A stretch of 44,347 nucleotides of DNA, taken from an uncultured Lentisphaeria bacterium. GTDB lineage: Bacteria > Verrucomicrobiota > Lentisphaeria > Victivallales > Victivallaceae. Of this stretch, positions 36,198 through 44,347 are shown piece by piece. How positions within the stretch are numbered: the first letter of the stretch is position 1; every line of letters starts with the position of its first letter. Below the pieces are notes generated by a model. The model was not told the origin of the DNA, ran no database searches, and saw nothing but the letters and a program-made list of their open reading frames with translations. The stretch spans positions 1 to 44,347 of the forward strand of contig CAIPAT010000275.1 in assembly GCA_903863035.1 (NCBI GenBank), given 5' to 3'. The position numbers and the translations under genes are program-made.

Positions 36198-38594
36198 ATG
36201 ACAACGATGACTGTGAGAGCGATGCTGGATTGTGGCCCATATGCAAATCTGCCGAAGCCGGAACTGCCGCCCTGGGAGACCGTAACGGAATGGCCCTGCC
36301 AGTGGATTGCCGCCGGTGTTGACGTCAAGCCGCCGTTGGTCGCTGCATACAGCCTGCGATTTACGCTGGAAGCCGGCACGACTATTCGTGTCCATGTCAG
36401 CGCTGACGAGCGCTATGAGCTTTTCCTCGATGGCGATATGGTTGGACGCGGCAGTGAGCGCGGCTGTCTTACAAACTGGTTTTTTGAAACTTTTGATTTT
36501 GTGCTTTCGAAGGGCAATCATGTTATAGTCGCGCGCGTCTGGTCGCTGGGCGGGCACAGTCCATGGGCACAGCAGAGCATCAGGCACCGGTTCTTGTTTT
36601 CTCCTGATTCCGAGGAGCATTGGGCGTTGCTCGGAACCGGTATTGCTCCATGGTCGGCAATGTTTCTGCCATGCTATAGTTATGTTGATTATCCCGGCTT
36701 CGGCACTGGAGCGAAACTTTTGATTGATGGCCGGATTTTTCCGTGGGGCTTTGAACGCGGTATAGGTGCGGGCTGGATTCCTGCAGTCAATGCCGGCAGG
36801 GCTTTCGGCTGTACGAATTCCCATCTGTTACCGGGCGAAGCCGTTCTTTGTCCGGCCAGGCTGCCGCCGATGATTTCAAAAACTTTTCGGGCTGGCCGGA
36901 TCCGGCATCTGGAGAACGTCGATACTTTCGATTTAAATCAGCGGCCAGTATTGCAGACAAATTCACTTGAAGCGGAAATGCCGGGCTGGCAGGCTTTCCT
37001 TGGCGGGGCTGCGTTGCAAATCCCGCCGCACCGGAAGTTGCGGGCGATTGTCGATCTTGAAAACTACTTCACCTTTTATCCCAGGCTTGTCGCAAGCGGG
37101 GGAAAGGATGCCATGCTCCGGCTGCACTGGGCGGAACATCTCAATAATCCAAATGGACCGAATGGAAGTAATGACATTATTGAAAGAAAGAATTTTAAAG
37201 GCATTGGCGAAAGTTTTACGCTGGATGGGGGACTCCACCGTTGTTACGACACGCTCTGGTGGCATGCCGGGCGTTTGCTGGAAATCGTTGTTGCCACTGC
37301 CGGAGAACCTCTGTTGCTGGAATCGCTGCAACTGGAGGAAACCAGGTATCCGCTGGAGCTGGAGTCGCATTTTGAGTCTTCCGATCCGCGGCTGAATGAG
37401 CTTGCGGCCAAGGCCTTCCATACGTTGCAGTGCTGCGCCCACGAAACCTATATGGACTGTCCCTACTGGGAACAGTTGATGTATATCGGCGACACGCGGC
37501 TGGAGTCGCTGGTGACCTATGTGACGACATCCGATTCGGCGTTGCCGGAGAAGGCTGTCCGCATGTTTGATGCGGCCAGACTGAACCGTTATAGTCTCAG
37601 CAGCTGCGCTTATCCGGAACACGGCGGCAAGATCATCCCTTCTTTCTGTCTCTGGTGGATTGATATGATTTACGATTTCGCGTTGTGGCGTGGCGGGCAC
37701 CTGGTCGGGCCAATGCTTATCGGCGCACGTTCCACGCTTGACATCATTCTGGCGGCGCGCACGGCTGACGGACTGGTCATTACTCCGCCCGGCTGGCATT
37801 TTATTGACTGGATAGACTTTAAAAACTGGCATCATGGCATTCCACCGGCCGGGAACGGTCCATGCGGTATCTTTAACTGGCTGGTTGTCTATACGCTTTT
37901 GAAGATGGCTGAACTGGAACGTTTTGCCGGCGAAGAGGAAATGGCCGGAAGATGGATCAGGATTGCCGGAGACTTGAAAAATACTGTTGACGGGAAATTC
38001 TTCAATCAGGCGAAAAGCCTTTATGCCGATGACTTGATGCAAGAATGTTTTTCCAAACACGCCCAATGCATCGCGATTCTTTCCGGCGCAATGGATGAAG
38101 CGGCAGCCGGAAAACTGTTCGGGCGTATGCTTGAACTGGATGCAGGACTGGCCTCGCCCAGCATCTATTTCAGTCACTATCTTTTTGAAACCTATGCGCT
38201 TTGCGGACGGACAGATCTGATACTGGATGCATTTGCCCCATGGCATGAACTGGCGGAGAAAGGACTTTATACAACTCCTGAGTGTTTTGTCGACCAGCCG
38301 CGCTCCGATTGCCATGCATGGGGGGCGCATCCGCTGTATCACATCTATGTATCGCTGCTTGGTATCCGTCCTGCCGGACTCGGCGGTGAACTGGTGATCC
38401 GTCCTGATTTGGGTACCTTGGAACGGCTTGCAGGTTCAATCCAGTTCCGTGGACAGATGCTTTCAGTTTCCTGTGAAAAAGTTCATGGCAGACTGAAAGT
38501 TGAGGTAAAACTTTCCCCGGGAATGACCGCTACGCTTTGTCATGGTTCAAGCAAACTGTTTTTAGCCCATGGGGGTGGAATCTTTGAGTTTTAA
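36198..38594 (+). CDS. GH78-like alpha-L-rhamnosidase, divergent branch
   Basis: N-terminal beta-sandwich domains (about 1-370) precede an (alpha/alpha)6 barrel (about 390-700) and a short C-terminal sandwich. The signature region aligns position by position with the first rhamnosidase but reads DCPYWEQLMYIGD (420-432): the acid E425 and D432 are kept while R and GW are replaced. The end of the barrel has TTPECF and RSDCHAWGAHPLYH, where the glutamate is the likely base. This is a branch with a different sugar preference possible. GAGAG is 10 nt before ATG. No signal peptide is visible. It lies alone, after a good promoter, and ends at a bidirectional terminator. Confidence 0.87.
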   Translation: MTTMTVRAMLDCGPYANLPKPELPPWETVTEWPCQWIAAGVDVKPPLVAAYSLRFTLEAGTTIRVHVSADERYELFLDGDMVGRGSERGCLTNWFFETFDFVLSKGNHVIVARVWSLGGHSPWAQQSIRHRFLFSPDSEEHWALLGTGIAPWSAMFLPCYSYVDYPGFGTGAKLLIDGRIFPWGFERGIGAGWIPAVNAGRAFGCTNSHLLPGEAVLCPARLPPMISKTFRAGRIRHLENVDTFDLNQRPVLQTNSLEAEMPGWQAFLGGAALQIPPHRKLRAIVDLENYFTFYPRLVASGGKDAMLRLHWAEHLNNPNGPNGSNDIIERKNFKGIGESFTLDGGLHRCYDTLWWHAGRLLEIVVATAGEPLLLESLQLEETRYPLELESHFESSDPRLNELAAKAFHTLQCCAHETYMDCPYWEQLMYIGDTRLESLVTYVTTSDSALPEKAVRMFDAARLNRYSLSSCAYPEHGGKIIPSFCLWWIDMIYDFALWRGGHLVGPMLIGARSTLDIILAARTADGLVITPPGWHFIDWIDFKNWHHGIPPAGNGPCGIFNWLVVYTLLKMAELERFAGEEEMAGRWIRIAGDLKNTVDGKFFNQAKSLYADDLMQECFSKHAQCIAILSGAMDEAAAGKLFGRMLELDAGLASPSIYFSHYLFETYALCGRTDLILDAFAPWHELAEKGLYTTPECFVDQPRSDCHAWGAHPLYHIYVSLLGIRPAGLGGELVIRPDLGTLERLAGSIQFRGQMLSVSCEKVHGRLKVEVKLSPGMTATLCHGSSKLFLAHGGGIFEF

Positions 38595-38617
38595 AAAGAT
38601 AAATCTTATATCTTTTT
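38593..38617. terminator. Bidirectional terminator between convergent genes
   Basis: AAAAAGATA, a seven-base loop and its exact complement TATCTTTTT give a nine-pair stem with T-runs on both strands. It overlaps the last stop codon by two bases. Confidence 0.8.
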
Positions 38618-38647
38618 ACTTTTGTCTTTTGTATGACTGGACTTGAG

Positions 38648-39559
38648 TTACAGCCACTCTTCCATCCATGCGTATGCGGTGTCTTGCGCAACTTTCGGGA
38701 AAGTATGCTGCTGATGATGATTGAAAAACCTGATTTTGCTTTCGGCATCGTATAACTGGTATAAAGGTTTGACCTGGCGTATGTATAATTCGTCGCTTAA
38801 TTTGCCGTCGGCATTATCGCCGCCGATGAGCAGGAACGGTTTCGGCGCGATCAATGCCAGAACTTCATGATGAGACGAGGGAAATCCTTGTTTACCGGCA
38901 GCAGCGCCCAGGTAATGTTCTGCATTCCAGTTGGACATATCCAGCCCTATACCTATCTCCGAGCATACTGCAACCTTGACACGGGGATCGAATGCCGTCA
39001 GGTAAAATGCTTCCTTGCCGCCTAATGAATGTCCGATTGCTCCGATAAGTGTGTCTTTCAGGTAAGGCAGGCTGCATATTACATCAACCGCGCATTGCGC
39101 GTCCCAGAGCATTTTGCCCATGCCTGTCCATGCCGGGAAATCCTGTTTCAGTCTGGCTACGGCTCTTGCCCATATTTGTTCTTCGGGGCTCCATAGGAAA
39201 CAGCGGGGACTGATGGTAACGAAACCGCGTTGCGCCAGACGCAGTCCGATATCTAAATCAGGCGACCCGGAGATGCCGGCTGTTTCTTCAATATTTTCGT
39301 CGGAAGTCTGGTGCAGGCAGACTAAGCCGGGATATTGACCGGGAAGTGCCGGTCTGATTAAATATGCTTCGACTGTACAGCCTGGATAGACATCGTACTG
39401 GATTTTATCCCGGACACAGTCTCCGATTTCTTCTGAAGAAAGAGTTTTTAACCCAGTTACCTCACGCTGTTCCGGACCTTTACCGAGAATTTTCAGCCAT
39501 GTTGTGGCAATGCGTCTTTTTTCTTGTTTCCATTCTTCAATTGTGCCGAAGTCCCACAT
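38648..39559 (-). CDS. Alpha/beta-hydrolase (acetyl-xylan-esterase or dienelactone-hydrolase-like)
   Basis: A 303-residue hydrolase. The nucleophile S178 sits in GHSLGGKEAF, the acid is probably D249 in GGDNADG and the histidine H285 in HHQQHTFP, completing the triad. YPGLVCLHQTSDE forms the oxyanion strand. The frame extends to 39679, but the start at ATG 39559 (MWDFGTIEEWKQEKRRI) fits the family, whose members begin with such a helix. No signal peptide is visible. Between glycosidase genes it probably removes acyl groups from sugars. It is transcribed divergently from the GHL6-like gene. Confidence 0.83.
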   Translation of the reverse strand: MWDFGTIEEWKQEKRRIATTWLKILGKGPEQREVTGLKTLSSEEIGDCVRDKIQYDVYPGCTVEAYLIRPALPGQYPGLVCLHQTSDENIEETAGISGSPDLDIGLRLAQRGFVTISPRCFLWSPEEQIWARAVARLKQDFPAWTGMGKMLWDAQCAVDVICSLPYLKDTLIGAIGHSLGGKEAFYLTAFDPRVKVAVCSEIGIGLDMSNWNAEHYLGAAAGKQGFPSSHHEVLALIAPKPFLLIGGDNADGKLSDELYIRQVKPLYQLYDAESKIRFFNHHQQHTFPKVAQDTAYAWMEEWL

Positions 39560-39745
39560 ATGTTTATTCACTTTTCTTTTGTTATAATATAAAAGATTAC
39601 TCTGTTCAAGGCAAATAGTCAAGCTCAGGGAAAAGATGTCGGCTAAAATTATTTGGTTCTTGAATATTATATCACTCAATGATTTATTAATTTATTGGGC
39701 ATTTCATGCGGAACTGTTTTGTGCCAGTTTATGGTAATATCCTCG

Positions 39746-39783
39746 TTTGCGCATGTTGCAAAATTTTAAAAAATGTGTATTTT
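39746..39783 (+). promoter_or_regulatory. Promoter with overlapping dyad upstream of the GHL6-like gene
   Basis: TTGCAA (39756-39761), 16 bases and TATTTT (39778-39783) form a plausible promoter. TTTGCGCATGTTGCAAA (39746-39762) has TTTGC/GCAAA arms covering the -35 box, a possible repressor site. The 306-bp gap 39560-39865 otherwise shows only A/T-rich sequence. Confidence 0.35.
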
Positions 39784-39865
39784 AAGTTTATATGATACAT
39801 TTCAAATATTAAAATATTAGAATTTTGTGTGTTTTTGCACATAGCAAGCAAAAAAGGAATGATGT

Positions 39866-41893
39866 ATGAGCAAGGCTATGAGATTTCGTCAGGTGCATTT
39901 GGATTTTCACACTTCGGAGGATATTCCTGGAATCGGTGGAAAATTTGATAAACAGCATTGGCAGAAGACATTGAAAGATGCGGGGGTTGATTCAATCACC
40001 TGCTTTTCATTATGTCATCATGGCTGGAGCTATCACCCGACTAAAGTCGGGACGATGCATCCGCATTTGGATTTTGACTTGTTGCGTGCGCAGATCGACG
40101 CATCGCATGAAATCGGCGTAAATGTGCCGGTTTATCTTACAGCCGGTATCAATAATGTTGCTTCCGGACTCAATCCGGTTTGGCGTGAAATTAGCTTTGA
40201 AGGCAAGTATGCCGGCTGGACGACAAATCCGTTGACTCCCGGTTTTCATAAGCTCTGCTTCAATACGCCGTATCTAGATCATCTTTGCCGCCTGATTGAA
40301 GAAGCGGTTTCGCTGTTTCCGGACGGCGACGGCATTTTTCTGGACATTATCAGCCAGGGCCAGTGCTGTTGTCCGGCATGTATGAAAGGCATGCTGGCCG
40401 AAGGTTACGATCCGTCTAAAGACGCTGACCGGGCGATGTACTCGATGAAAGTCCTGGAAAAATATTATCAACGCACGACTGAAGCGGCGAGAAGTAAAGA
40501 TCCGGCGATGCGGATTCTGCACAACAGCGGTCATATTGGACCAGCCTGGTTGAACCGGCTTAAATACTTCAGTCATCTTGAGCTTGAATCGCTGCCGACC
40601 GGCGGCTGGGGGTATGACCATTTTCCGCAGACCGCGGCTTTTGCCAGGAAGACTGGTTTGGACTTCCTGGGCATGACCGGCAAGTTCCATATCAGTTGGG
40701 GCGAATTCGGCGGATTCAAGCATCCGGACGCATTGCGTTATGAATGCGCGGCGATGCTGGCATTCGGCGCCAAGTGCAGTATCGGCGATCAACTGCATCC
40801 CTGCGGCAAACTCGACGAAAGCACTTACGGTATTATTGGCAGCGCTTACCGCGAAGTCGCTCAGAAAGAACCATGGTGCAGTGACGCTGTCAGTCTGGCT
40901 GACGTGGCGATTATACCGCAGGAAGCGTTCTTTGTCTATGACGGACGCGCCCATGATAACGGCGGTGACATCGGGGCAGGGCGCATGTTGCTGGAAGCGC
41001 ATATTCCATTCGATGTTATTGCCCCTTCAATGGATTTTTCCTCTTATAAACTGTTGATTCTGCCGGACGACATTGCGATTGACGGTGCGCTGAAAATTAA
41101 ACTGGACGCGTTCCTTGCCGTCGGCGGTAAACTTTTACTGTCCGGTTCCAGCGGACTGAACTCCGACCAGAGCGCTTTCCTGTTCGACATCGGCGCGGAT
41201 TATTCAGGGGAGAACGCCTTTGTTCCGAATTATATTAAACCGGATCCTGATTTTGCGCCTGACTTTTGCAATTCTCCGTTTGTTATGTATGGAAAAAGCT
41301 GGAATATAAAAATTCGCGGCGGCAAGTCACTGGGCAAAATTTATGAGACCTATTTCAACCGCAATTTCCGCCATTTCTGTTCGCATCGCCACACTCCGAA
41401 TCTGCCTGATGCTTCGGAATATGACTGCGGTGTAATTAATGGAAATATTGTTTATATGCCGCATGCTGTATTTTCGCTCTATCGTAAAGTCGGCGCGGTG
41501 GTTTACCGCCAGTTCGTGATAAAGGCGCTGAAAGCATTGCTCGGCAAGCCGATGATTGAAACCAATCTGCCCTCAATTGCCAGGATTACCTTGACTGAAC
41601 AGACTTCAGCCAGACGTTATATCGTCCATCTGCTTTCAGGCAGTCCGGTGAAGCGCGGCGGGGATTTGAATTTCCAGGAAGAAGGTGCTATTACTATTAA
41701 TGGCGGAATCGAAGTGATTGAGGATATGATTCCATTACACAATGTGGAATGTTCCGTGCAAACAGCGAATCCGGTCAAAAAAGCAACGCTGGAACCACAT
41801 GGCATAGAATTGCCGTTTGAAAACAAAAACGGACGCTGCGCATTCAAATTAAATGAATTCACCTGTCACCAGATGATAGCCTTGCATTATTAA
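39866..41893 (+). CDS. GHL6-like glycoside hydrolase with GH42-type trimerisation domain
   Basis: The first ~330 residues form a TIM barrel of the 'hypothetical glycosyl hydrolase 6' kind: FRQVHLDFHTSEDIP at the start, DGIFLDIISQGQCCCPAC in the middle and HLELESLPTGGWGYDHFP. The ~330-560 part (LADVAIIPQEAFF ... LLILPDDIAID ... GGKLLLSGSSG) is a glutamine-amidotransferase-like domain found as the trimerisation domain of GH42 beta-galactosidases. A small beta domain ends the protein. The acidic residues D173 region and the ELES pair are candidate catalysts. There is no signal peptide. An AAGGA site precedes the ATG. The substrate is unknown; the context suggests plant or algal glycan. Confidence 0.83.
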   Translation: MSKAMRFRQVHLDFHTSEDIPGIGGKFDKQHWQKTLKDAGVDSITCFSLCHHGWSYHPTKVGTMHPHLDFDLLRAQIDASHEIGVNVPVYLTAGINNVASGLNPVWREISFEGKYAGWTTNPLTPGFHKLCFNTPYLDHLCRLIEEAVSLFPDGDGIFLDIISQGQCCCPACMKGMLAEGYDPSKDADRAMYSMKVLEKYYQRTTEAARSKDPAMRILHNSGHIGPAWLNRLKYFSHLELESLPTGGWGYDHFPQTAAFARKTGLDFLGMTGKFHISWGEFGGFKHPDALRYECAAMLAFGAKCSIGDQLHPCGKLDESTYGIIGSAYREVAQKEPWCSDAVSLADVAIIPQEAFFVYDGRAHDNGGDIGAGRMLLEAHIPFDVIAPSMDFSSYKLLILPDDIAIDGALKIKLDAFLAVGGKLLLSGSSGLNSDQSAFLFDIGADYSGENAFVPNYIKPDPDFAPDFCNSPFVMYGKSWNIKIRGGKSLGKIYETYFNRNFRHFCSHRHTPNLPDASEYDCGVINGNIVYMPHAVFSLYRKVGAVVYRQFVIKALKALLGKPMIETNLPSIARITLTEQTSARRYIVHLLSGSPVKRGGDLNFQEEGAITINGGIEVIEDMIPLHNVECSVQTANPVKKATLEPHGIELPFENKNGRCAFKLNEFTCHQMIALHY

Positions 41894-41905
41894 TTGTCAT
41901 GGTAG

Positions 41906-41929
41906 TGCCGGTCGTTTGACCGGCATTTT
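41906..41929 (+). terminator. Intrinsic terminator after the GHL6-like gene
   Basis: TGCCGGTC, loop GTTT and GACCGGCA form a perfect eight-pair stem, followed by four T, 13 nt after the stop codon. Confidence 0.85.
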
Positions 41930-42077
41930 CTGTGTTTTATCCAGTCAGTCTGACAATCTTCGTTGCCGGTATTGAAATATTCAAATTCACGTCAATTCAC
42001 TCTATGGAGCTGTCAATAAATAAACTTTACAACTAAGTTGATGTACCATAGAGCATAAAATAAAAATGGGATTTAAG

Positions 42078-42512
42078 ATGAAGATAGCAGAATTTACCAT
42101 AGAATATTACGAGGAAGTATATCGTTTGTGGCAGAATTGCGAGGGCATCGGACTCAGCCGGGCGGACTCAAAAGAATGGATCGCCAGGTATCTGGAGCGT
42201 AATCCCGGACTGAGTTTTGTCGCGCTGGAGGACGGCAAGGTTGCCGGGGCGATACTCTGCGGACATGACGGGAGACGTGCCAGCCTCAATCATCTGGCGG
42301 TACATCCGGATTTCAGGAAGCGCGGCATTGCAACGGCTCTGGTGGAAAAATGCCTTACCGCACTAGCTGCGGCAGGCATTCATAAATGCCATCTTTTCGT
42401 TTATGAAAACAACAGCGCAGGGATTGCTTTCTGGAATAAACTCGGCTGGAAGAAACGCACTGACATCGGCATGATGTCATTCGATGTCTTATACGGCAAA
42501 GATTGCTGCTGA
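42078..42512 (+). CDS. GNAT-family N-acetyltransferase
   Basis: A 144-residue protein, one GNAT domain: IAEFTIEYYEEVYRLW at the start, the acetyl-CoA motif HPDFRKRGIATAL, and the C-terminal NNSAGIAFWNKLGWKKR. This is close to the YpeA-like branch. The ATG at 42078 fits the domain start; an in-frame ATG at 42066 would add four residues. Acceptor unknown. It is unrelated in position to the GNAT domain of the fusion at 6960. Confidence 0.9.
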   Translation: MKIAEFTIEYYEEVYRLWQNCEGIGLSRADSKEWIARYLERNPGLSFVALEDGKVAGAILCGHDGRRASLNHLAVHPDFRKRGIATALVEKCLTALAAAGIHKCHLFVYENNSAGIAFWNKLGWKKRTDIGMMSFDVLYGKDCC

Positions 42513-42638
42513 GCATTATCCATAAATTGCAGACGCTTTGAACTTTTTCATTTTATGGTTGTGAAGGTACATTTTCTCTGATATATTAAAACAGAGTTGA
42601 GTAACAATCATTTACACAGGAATTCAGGAGATTAGTTT

Positions 42639-43493
42639 ATGAAGCAGGCAATATTTTTAATACAGTGTCAGGACCGGAAGGGACTTTTGTCGGAAATCAC
42701 AACTTTTTTCTATTCCCAGGGTTTCAATATTCTGCATTGCCAGCAGTATACCGATATTTTTGAAAATAAATATTTCATGCGGATAAAACTGGATATGACT
42801 GATGTAGTCACTACCAGGAAAAAACTGGAAAGTGATTTTGACGAATTCAGCCGCCCATATAATCTGAACTGGGAAGCATATTATTCGGATTGCGTTCAGA
42901 AGATAGCGGTACTGGTCTCAAAAACTTCCCACTGTCTCTACGATTTGCTGGTGCATCGCAACGAAGGTGATCTGCATTGCGAGATTCCGCTGATTATCAG
43001 CAATCACCCCGATCTGGAATATGTGGCGGATAAATTCCGGGTTCCATTCTACTGTTTTTCAATAGATAAGGAAAACAAGACCGGACAGGAAGAACTGGTG
43101 CGCGACTTGCTTGAACGGCATCATATTGATCTGGTCGTGCTGGCGCGCTATATGCAAGTATTGTCAACTGATTTCATACAGCATTATCCAGGACGGATAA
43201 TCAATATTCATCATGCGTTTCTGCCGGGGTTCAAAGGCGGAGATCCTTATCGCCGTGCATGGGAGCGTGGTGTGAAGATGATTGGCGCGACTGCCCATTA
43301 CGCTACTGCTGACCTGGATGAAGGCCCGATAATTGAGCAGGATGTGGAACGGATTACGCACGAGGATGATCCGGATGAATTGAAACGGATCGGCAAGGAT
43401 ATCGAGCGCAGGGTATTAACCCGCGCCGTAAAAGCACATCTGGAGCACCGGATTATCAATTCAGGATGCCGGACGATTGTATTTTCCAAGTAA
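42639..43493 (+). CDS. purU: Formyltetrahydrofolate deformylase
   Basis: Hydrolyses 10-formyl-tetrahydrofolate to formate and tetrahydrofolate, balancing one-carbon pools and supplying formate to PurT. An ACT domain (about 3-80) starts FLIQCQDRKGLLSEIT; the formyltransferase-like domain follows with ISNHPDL, NIHHAFLPGF, GGDPYRRAWERGVK and IGATAHYATADLDEGPIIEQD, holding the catalytic histidine and aspartate. The length of 284 is normal. AGGAG precedes the ATG. Confidence 0.96.
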   Translation: MKQAIFLIQCQDRKGLLSEITTFFYSQGFNILHCQQYTDIFENKYFMRIKLDMTDVVTTRKKLESDFDEFSRPYNLNWEAYYSDCVQKIAVLVSKTSHCLYDLLVHRNEGDLHCEIPLIISNHPDLEYVADKFRVPFYCFSIDKENKTGQEELVRDLLERHHIDLVVLARYMQVLSTDFIQHYPGRIINIHHAFLPGFKGGDPYRRAWERGVKMIGATAHYATADLDEGPIIEQDVERITHEDDPDELKRIGKDIERRVLTRAVKAHLEHRIINSGCRTIVFSK

Positions 43494-43529
43494 AGTCATG
43501 AGTGACGGTTTTTGACATAATCGAGGAGA

Positions 43530-44068
43530 ATGGCTATATTGAAAAAAAATCCTTATTTTGATGTTGACAACTGTTTGCGGTGCTTATGCGGGAACTGAGA
43601 CCACGGCAGATCCGCTGCAATATAAGCATGAGAAAACCCGGATTGTGTTTCCTGCTCAGCTTGGTTTGTTCAAGAAGTTCGGACAGGTCATATATTCGCC
43701 GGAAAAATTATGGATAGGCGTCCGATATATGTACCAGGTATTAGAATTGACATATATGTGTATGATTCTGAGACAAAAAAATATCCATGATGGCAATCCG
43801 AATATTCTACAGCAGCATTTTACACAGAACCTCCGCGATAATGGCGATATTGTGCTACGTGGGATATTATCCTAATCTGAAAGTCGAGTTGTCGCAGGGT
43901 GAATTTGCCGGTAAAGATTACAGCCTTGAATTCCTCTTTACAAAGTTCTCGTTCGGCGAAAAGAAGACCGGCCAGCGACTGCCGGAATTTTCTGTTACCT
44001 ATATTCTGCTTACCGGTAGGAAACAGCATTTCCCGAAAATTCGTTGTACTTTCACGGATGACCAGTGA
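43530..44068 (+). pseudogene. Frameshifted gene for a small secreted protein
   Basis: The sequence codes for one protein only if frames are changed at least three times. A start region with GAGGAG leads to an eight-A run; with one A less, it reads a signal peptide (KKILILMLTTVCGAYAG). Then comes VFPAQLGLFKKFG ... KLWIGVRY, followed in another frame by YVPGIRIDIYVYDSETKKYP, next DGNPNI..., and last a frame reading GYYPNLKVELSQGEFAGK to FTDDQ-stop. The continuous protein pattern across frames shows decay, or sequencing errors in homopolymers. The family is not known to me. Confidence 0.65.
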
Positions 44069-44086
44069 AATAATAAAGAAAAATCG

Positions 44087-44233
44087 ATGAATAATTTGCT
44101 GGAAGAACTGGAAAAGATTCTCGGTTTGGAGACACTCAAAAATATGATTGCAGCGCTGGCGGATGAGAGTGCAGTAAAAAGAATTAATGCATTTTTGTAT
44201 AAAAAATTAGGCATGTTTCAAAAGCCCAGTTGA
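44087..44233 (+). CDS. 48-residue ORF, doubtful
   Basis: Starts ATG 18 nt after the pseudogene stop and reads MNNLLEELEKILGLETLKNM ... ending KKLGMFQKPS, a helical, amphipathic pattern. There is no convincing ribosome site. It may be a small real gene or the surviving part of a longer one; its stop lies within a hairpin. Confidence 0.3.
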   Translation: MNNLLEELEKILGLETLKNMIAALADESAVKRINAFLYKKLGMFQKPS

Positions 44234-44340
44234 CACATTCCATGTCACTGGGCATGAAATGACATCTATTTTTTAGCTTGCTTTTTCCTGAAGGAGCCTG
44301 CCTCCTTCACCCGCTTGAGGACGAAACAATTCCTGTCCTC
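44224..44340 (+). other. Three successive hairpins at the window edge
   Basis: GCCCAGT-T-GACA pairs with TGTC-ACTGGGC (44224-44253, eleven pairs with one bulge); TGAAGGAG pairs with CTCCTTCA (44289-44309); GAGGAC pairs with GTCCTC (44317-44340). A T-run at 44269-44274 lies between the first two. The first could end transcription of the small ORF; the others may belong to a structured RNA or an element continuing beyond the window. Confidence 0.4.
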
Positions 44341-44347
44341 GATGAAC

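Noticed and set aside
36963-38342. 459-codon minus-strand ORF antisense to the second rhamnosidase
   Set aside because: The sense gene is a clear family member with barrel motifs; the antisense frame is open only due to codon bias.

Overview
The window reads as a chromosomal segment of an uncultured bacterium of the PVC superphylum, most plausibly a Lentisphaerota/Victivallales-type organism. This is an inference from gene content and style: many glycoside-hydrolase-like TIM-barrel proteins (DUF4434, GHL6-like, GH78, GH4), a long EKP-less Gfo/Idh protein, archaeal-type Psd with PssA, HydF with an adjacent aspartase, and frequent TTG starts. No rRNA, tRNA or CRISPR array was seen.

Layout. (1) 1-8.65 kb: a 5'-truncated TIM-barrel glycosidase-like gene, a DUF4434 protein, a Gfo/Idh oxidoreductase with a long C-terminal extension, a D-aminopeptidase (M55), and an M28 peptidase fused to a GNAT acetyltransferase. 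(2) 8.65-13.3 kb: a decayed gene tail, a GH78 rhamnosidase, a MITE-like element and a GH4 glycosidase with a clear terminator. (3) 13.75-17.5 kb (minus): aspA-hydF-secreted protein, tightly packed and linked to [FeFe]-hydrogenase maturation. (4) 17.8-20.9 kb: DUF2062 membrane protein, then psd-pssA-sugar-nucleotide epimerase. (5) 21.0-25.5 kb (minus): a receiver/Ser-Thr-kinase fusion with an almost leaderless promoter, xseA, a site-2-type protease and a YqfO-like protein, separated by dispersed intergenic repeats. (6) 25.5-26.85 kb: gene-poor, with a MITE-like element and an IS66 transposase remnant. (7) 26.86-36.05 kb: wrbA, a fatty-acid desaturase, mraY, a second M55 peptidase, a secreted zinc-finger/DA1-like metallopeptidase, a GT-C-like membrane protein and priA. 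(8) 36.2-41.9 kb: a second, divergent GH78-like enzyme, an alpha/beta-hydrolase esterase and a GHL6-like glycosidase. (9) 42.1-44.3 kb: a GNAT acetyltransferase, purU, a frameshifted secreted-protein pseudogene and a run of hairpins at the edge.

Together the genes suggest a saccharolytic, probably fermentative and hydrogen-metabolising cell that takes rhamnose- and galactose/uronate-containing glycans apart and also turns over peptides containing D-amino acids. Housekeeping genes (mraY, priA, xseA, psd, pssA, purU) are scattered among these, outside their classical clusters. The least ordinary items are the DA1-like secreted zinc-finger peptidase, the M28-GNAT fusion beside an M55 peptidase, the kinase with a degenerate receiver, the aspA-hydF-secreted-protein operon, and the Gfo/Idh protein lacking the catalytic EKP lysine. 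No clearly new multi-gene defence or mobile system was recognised.
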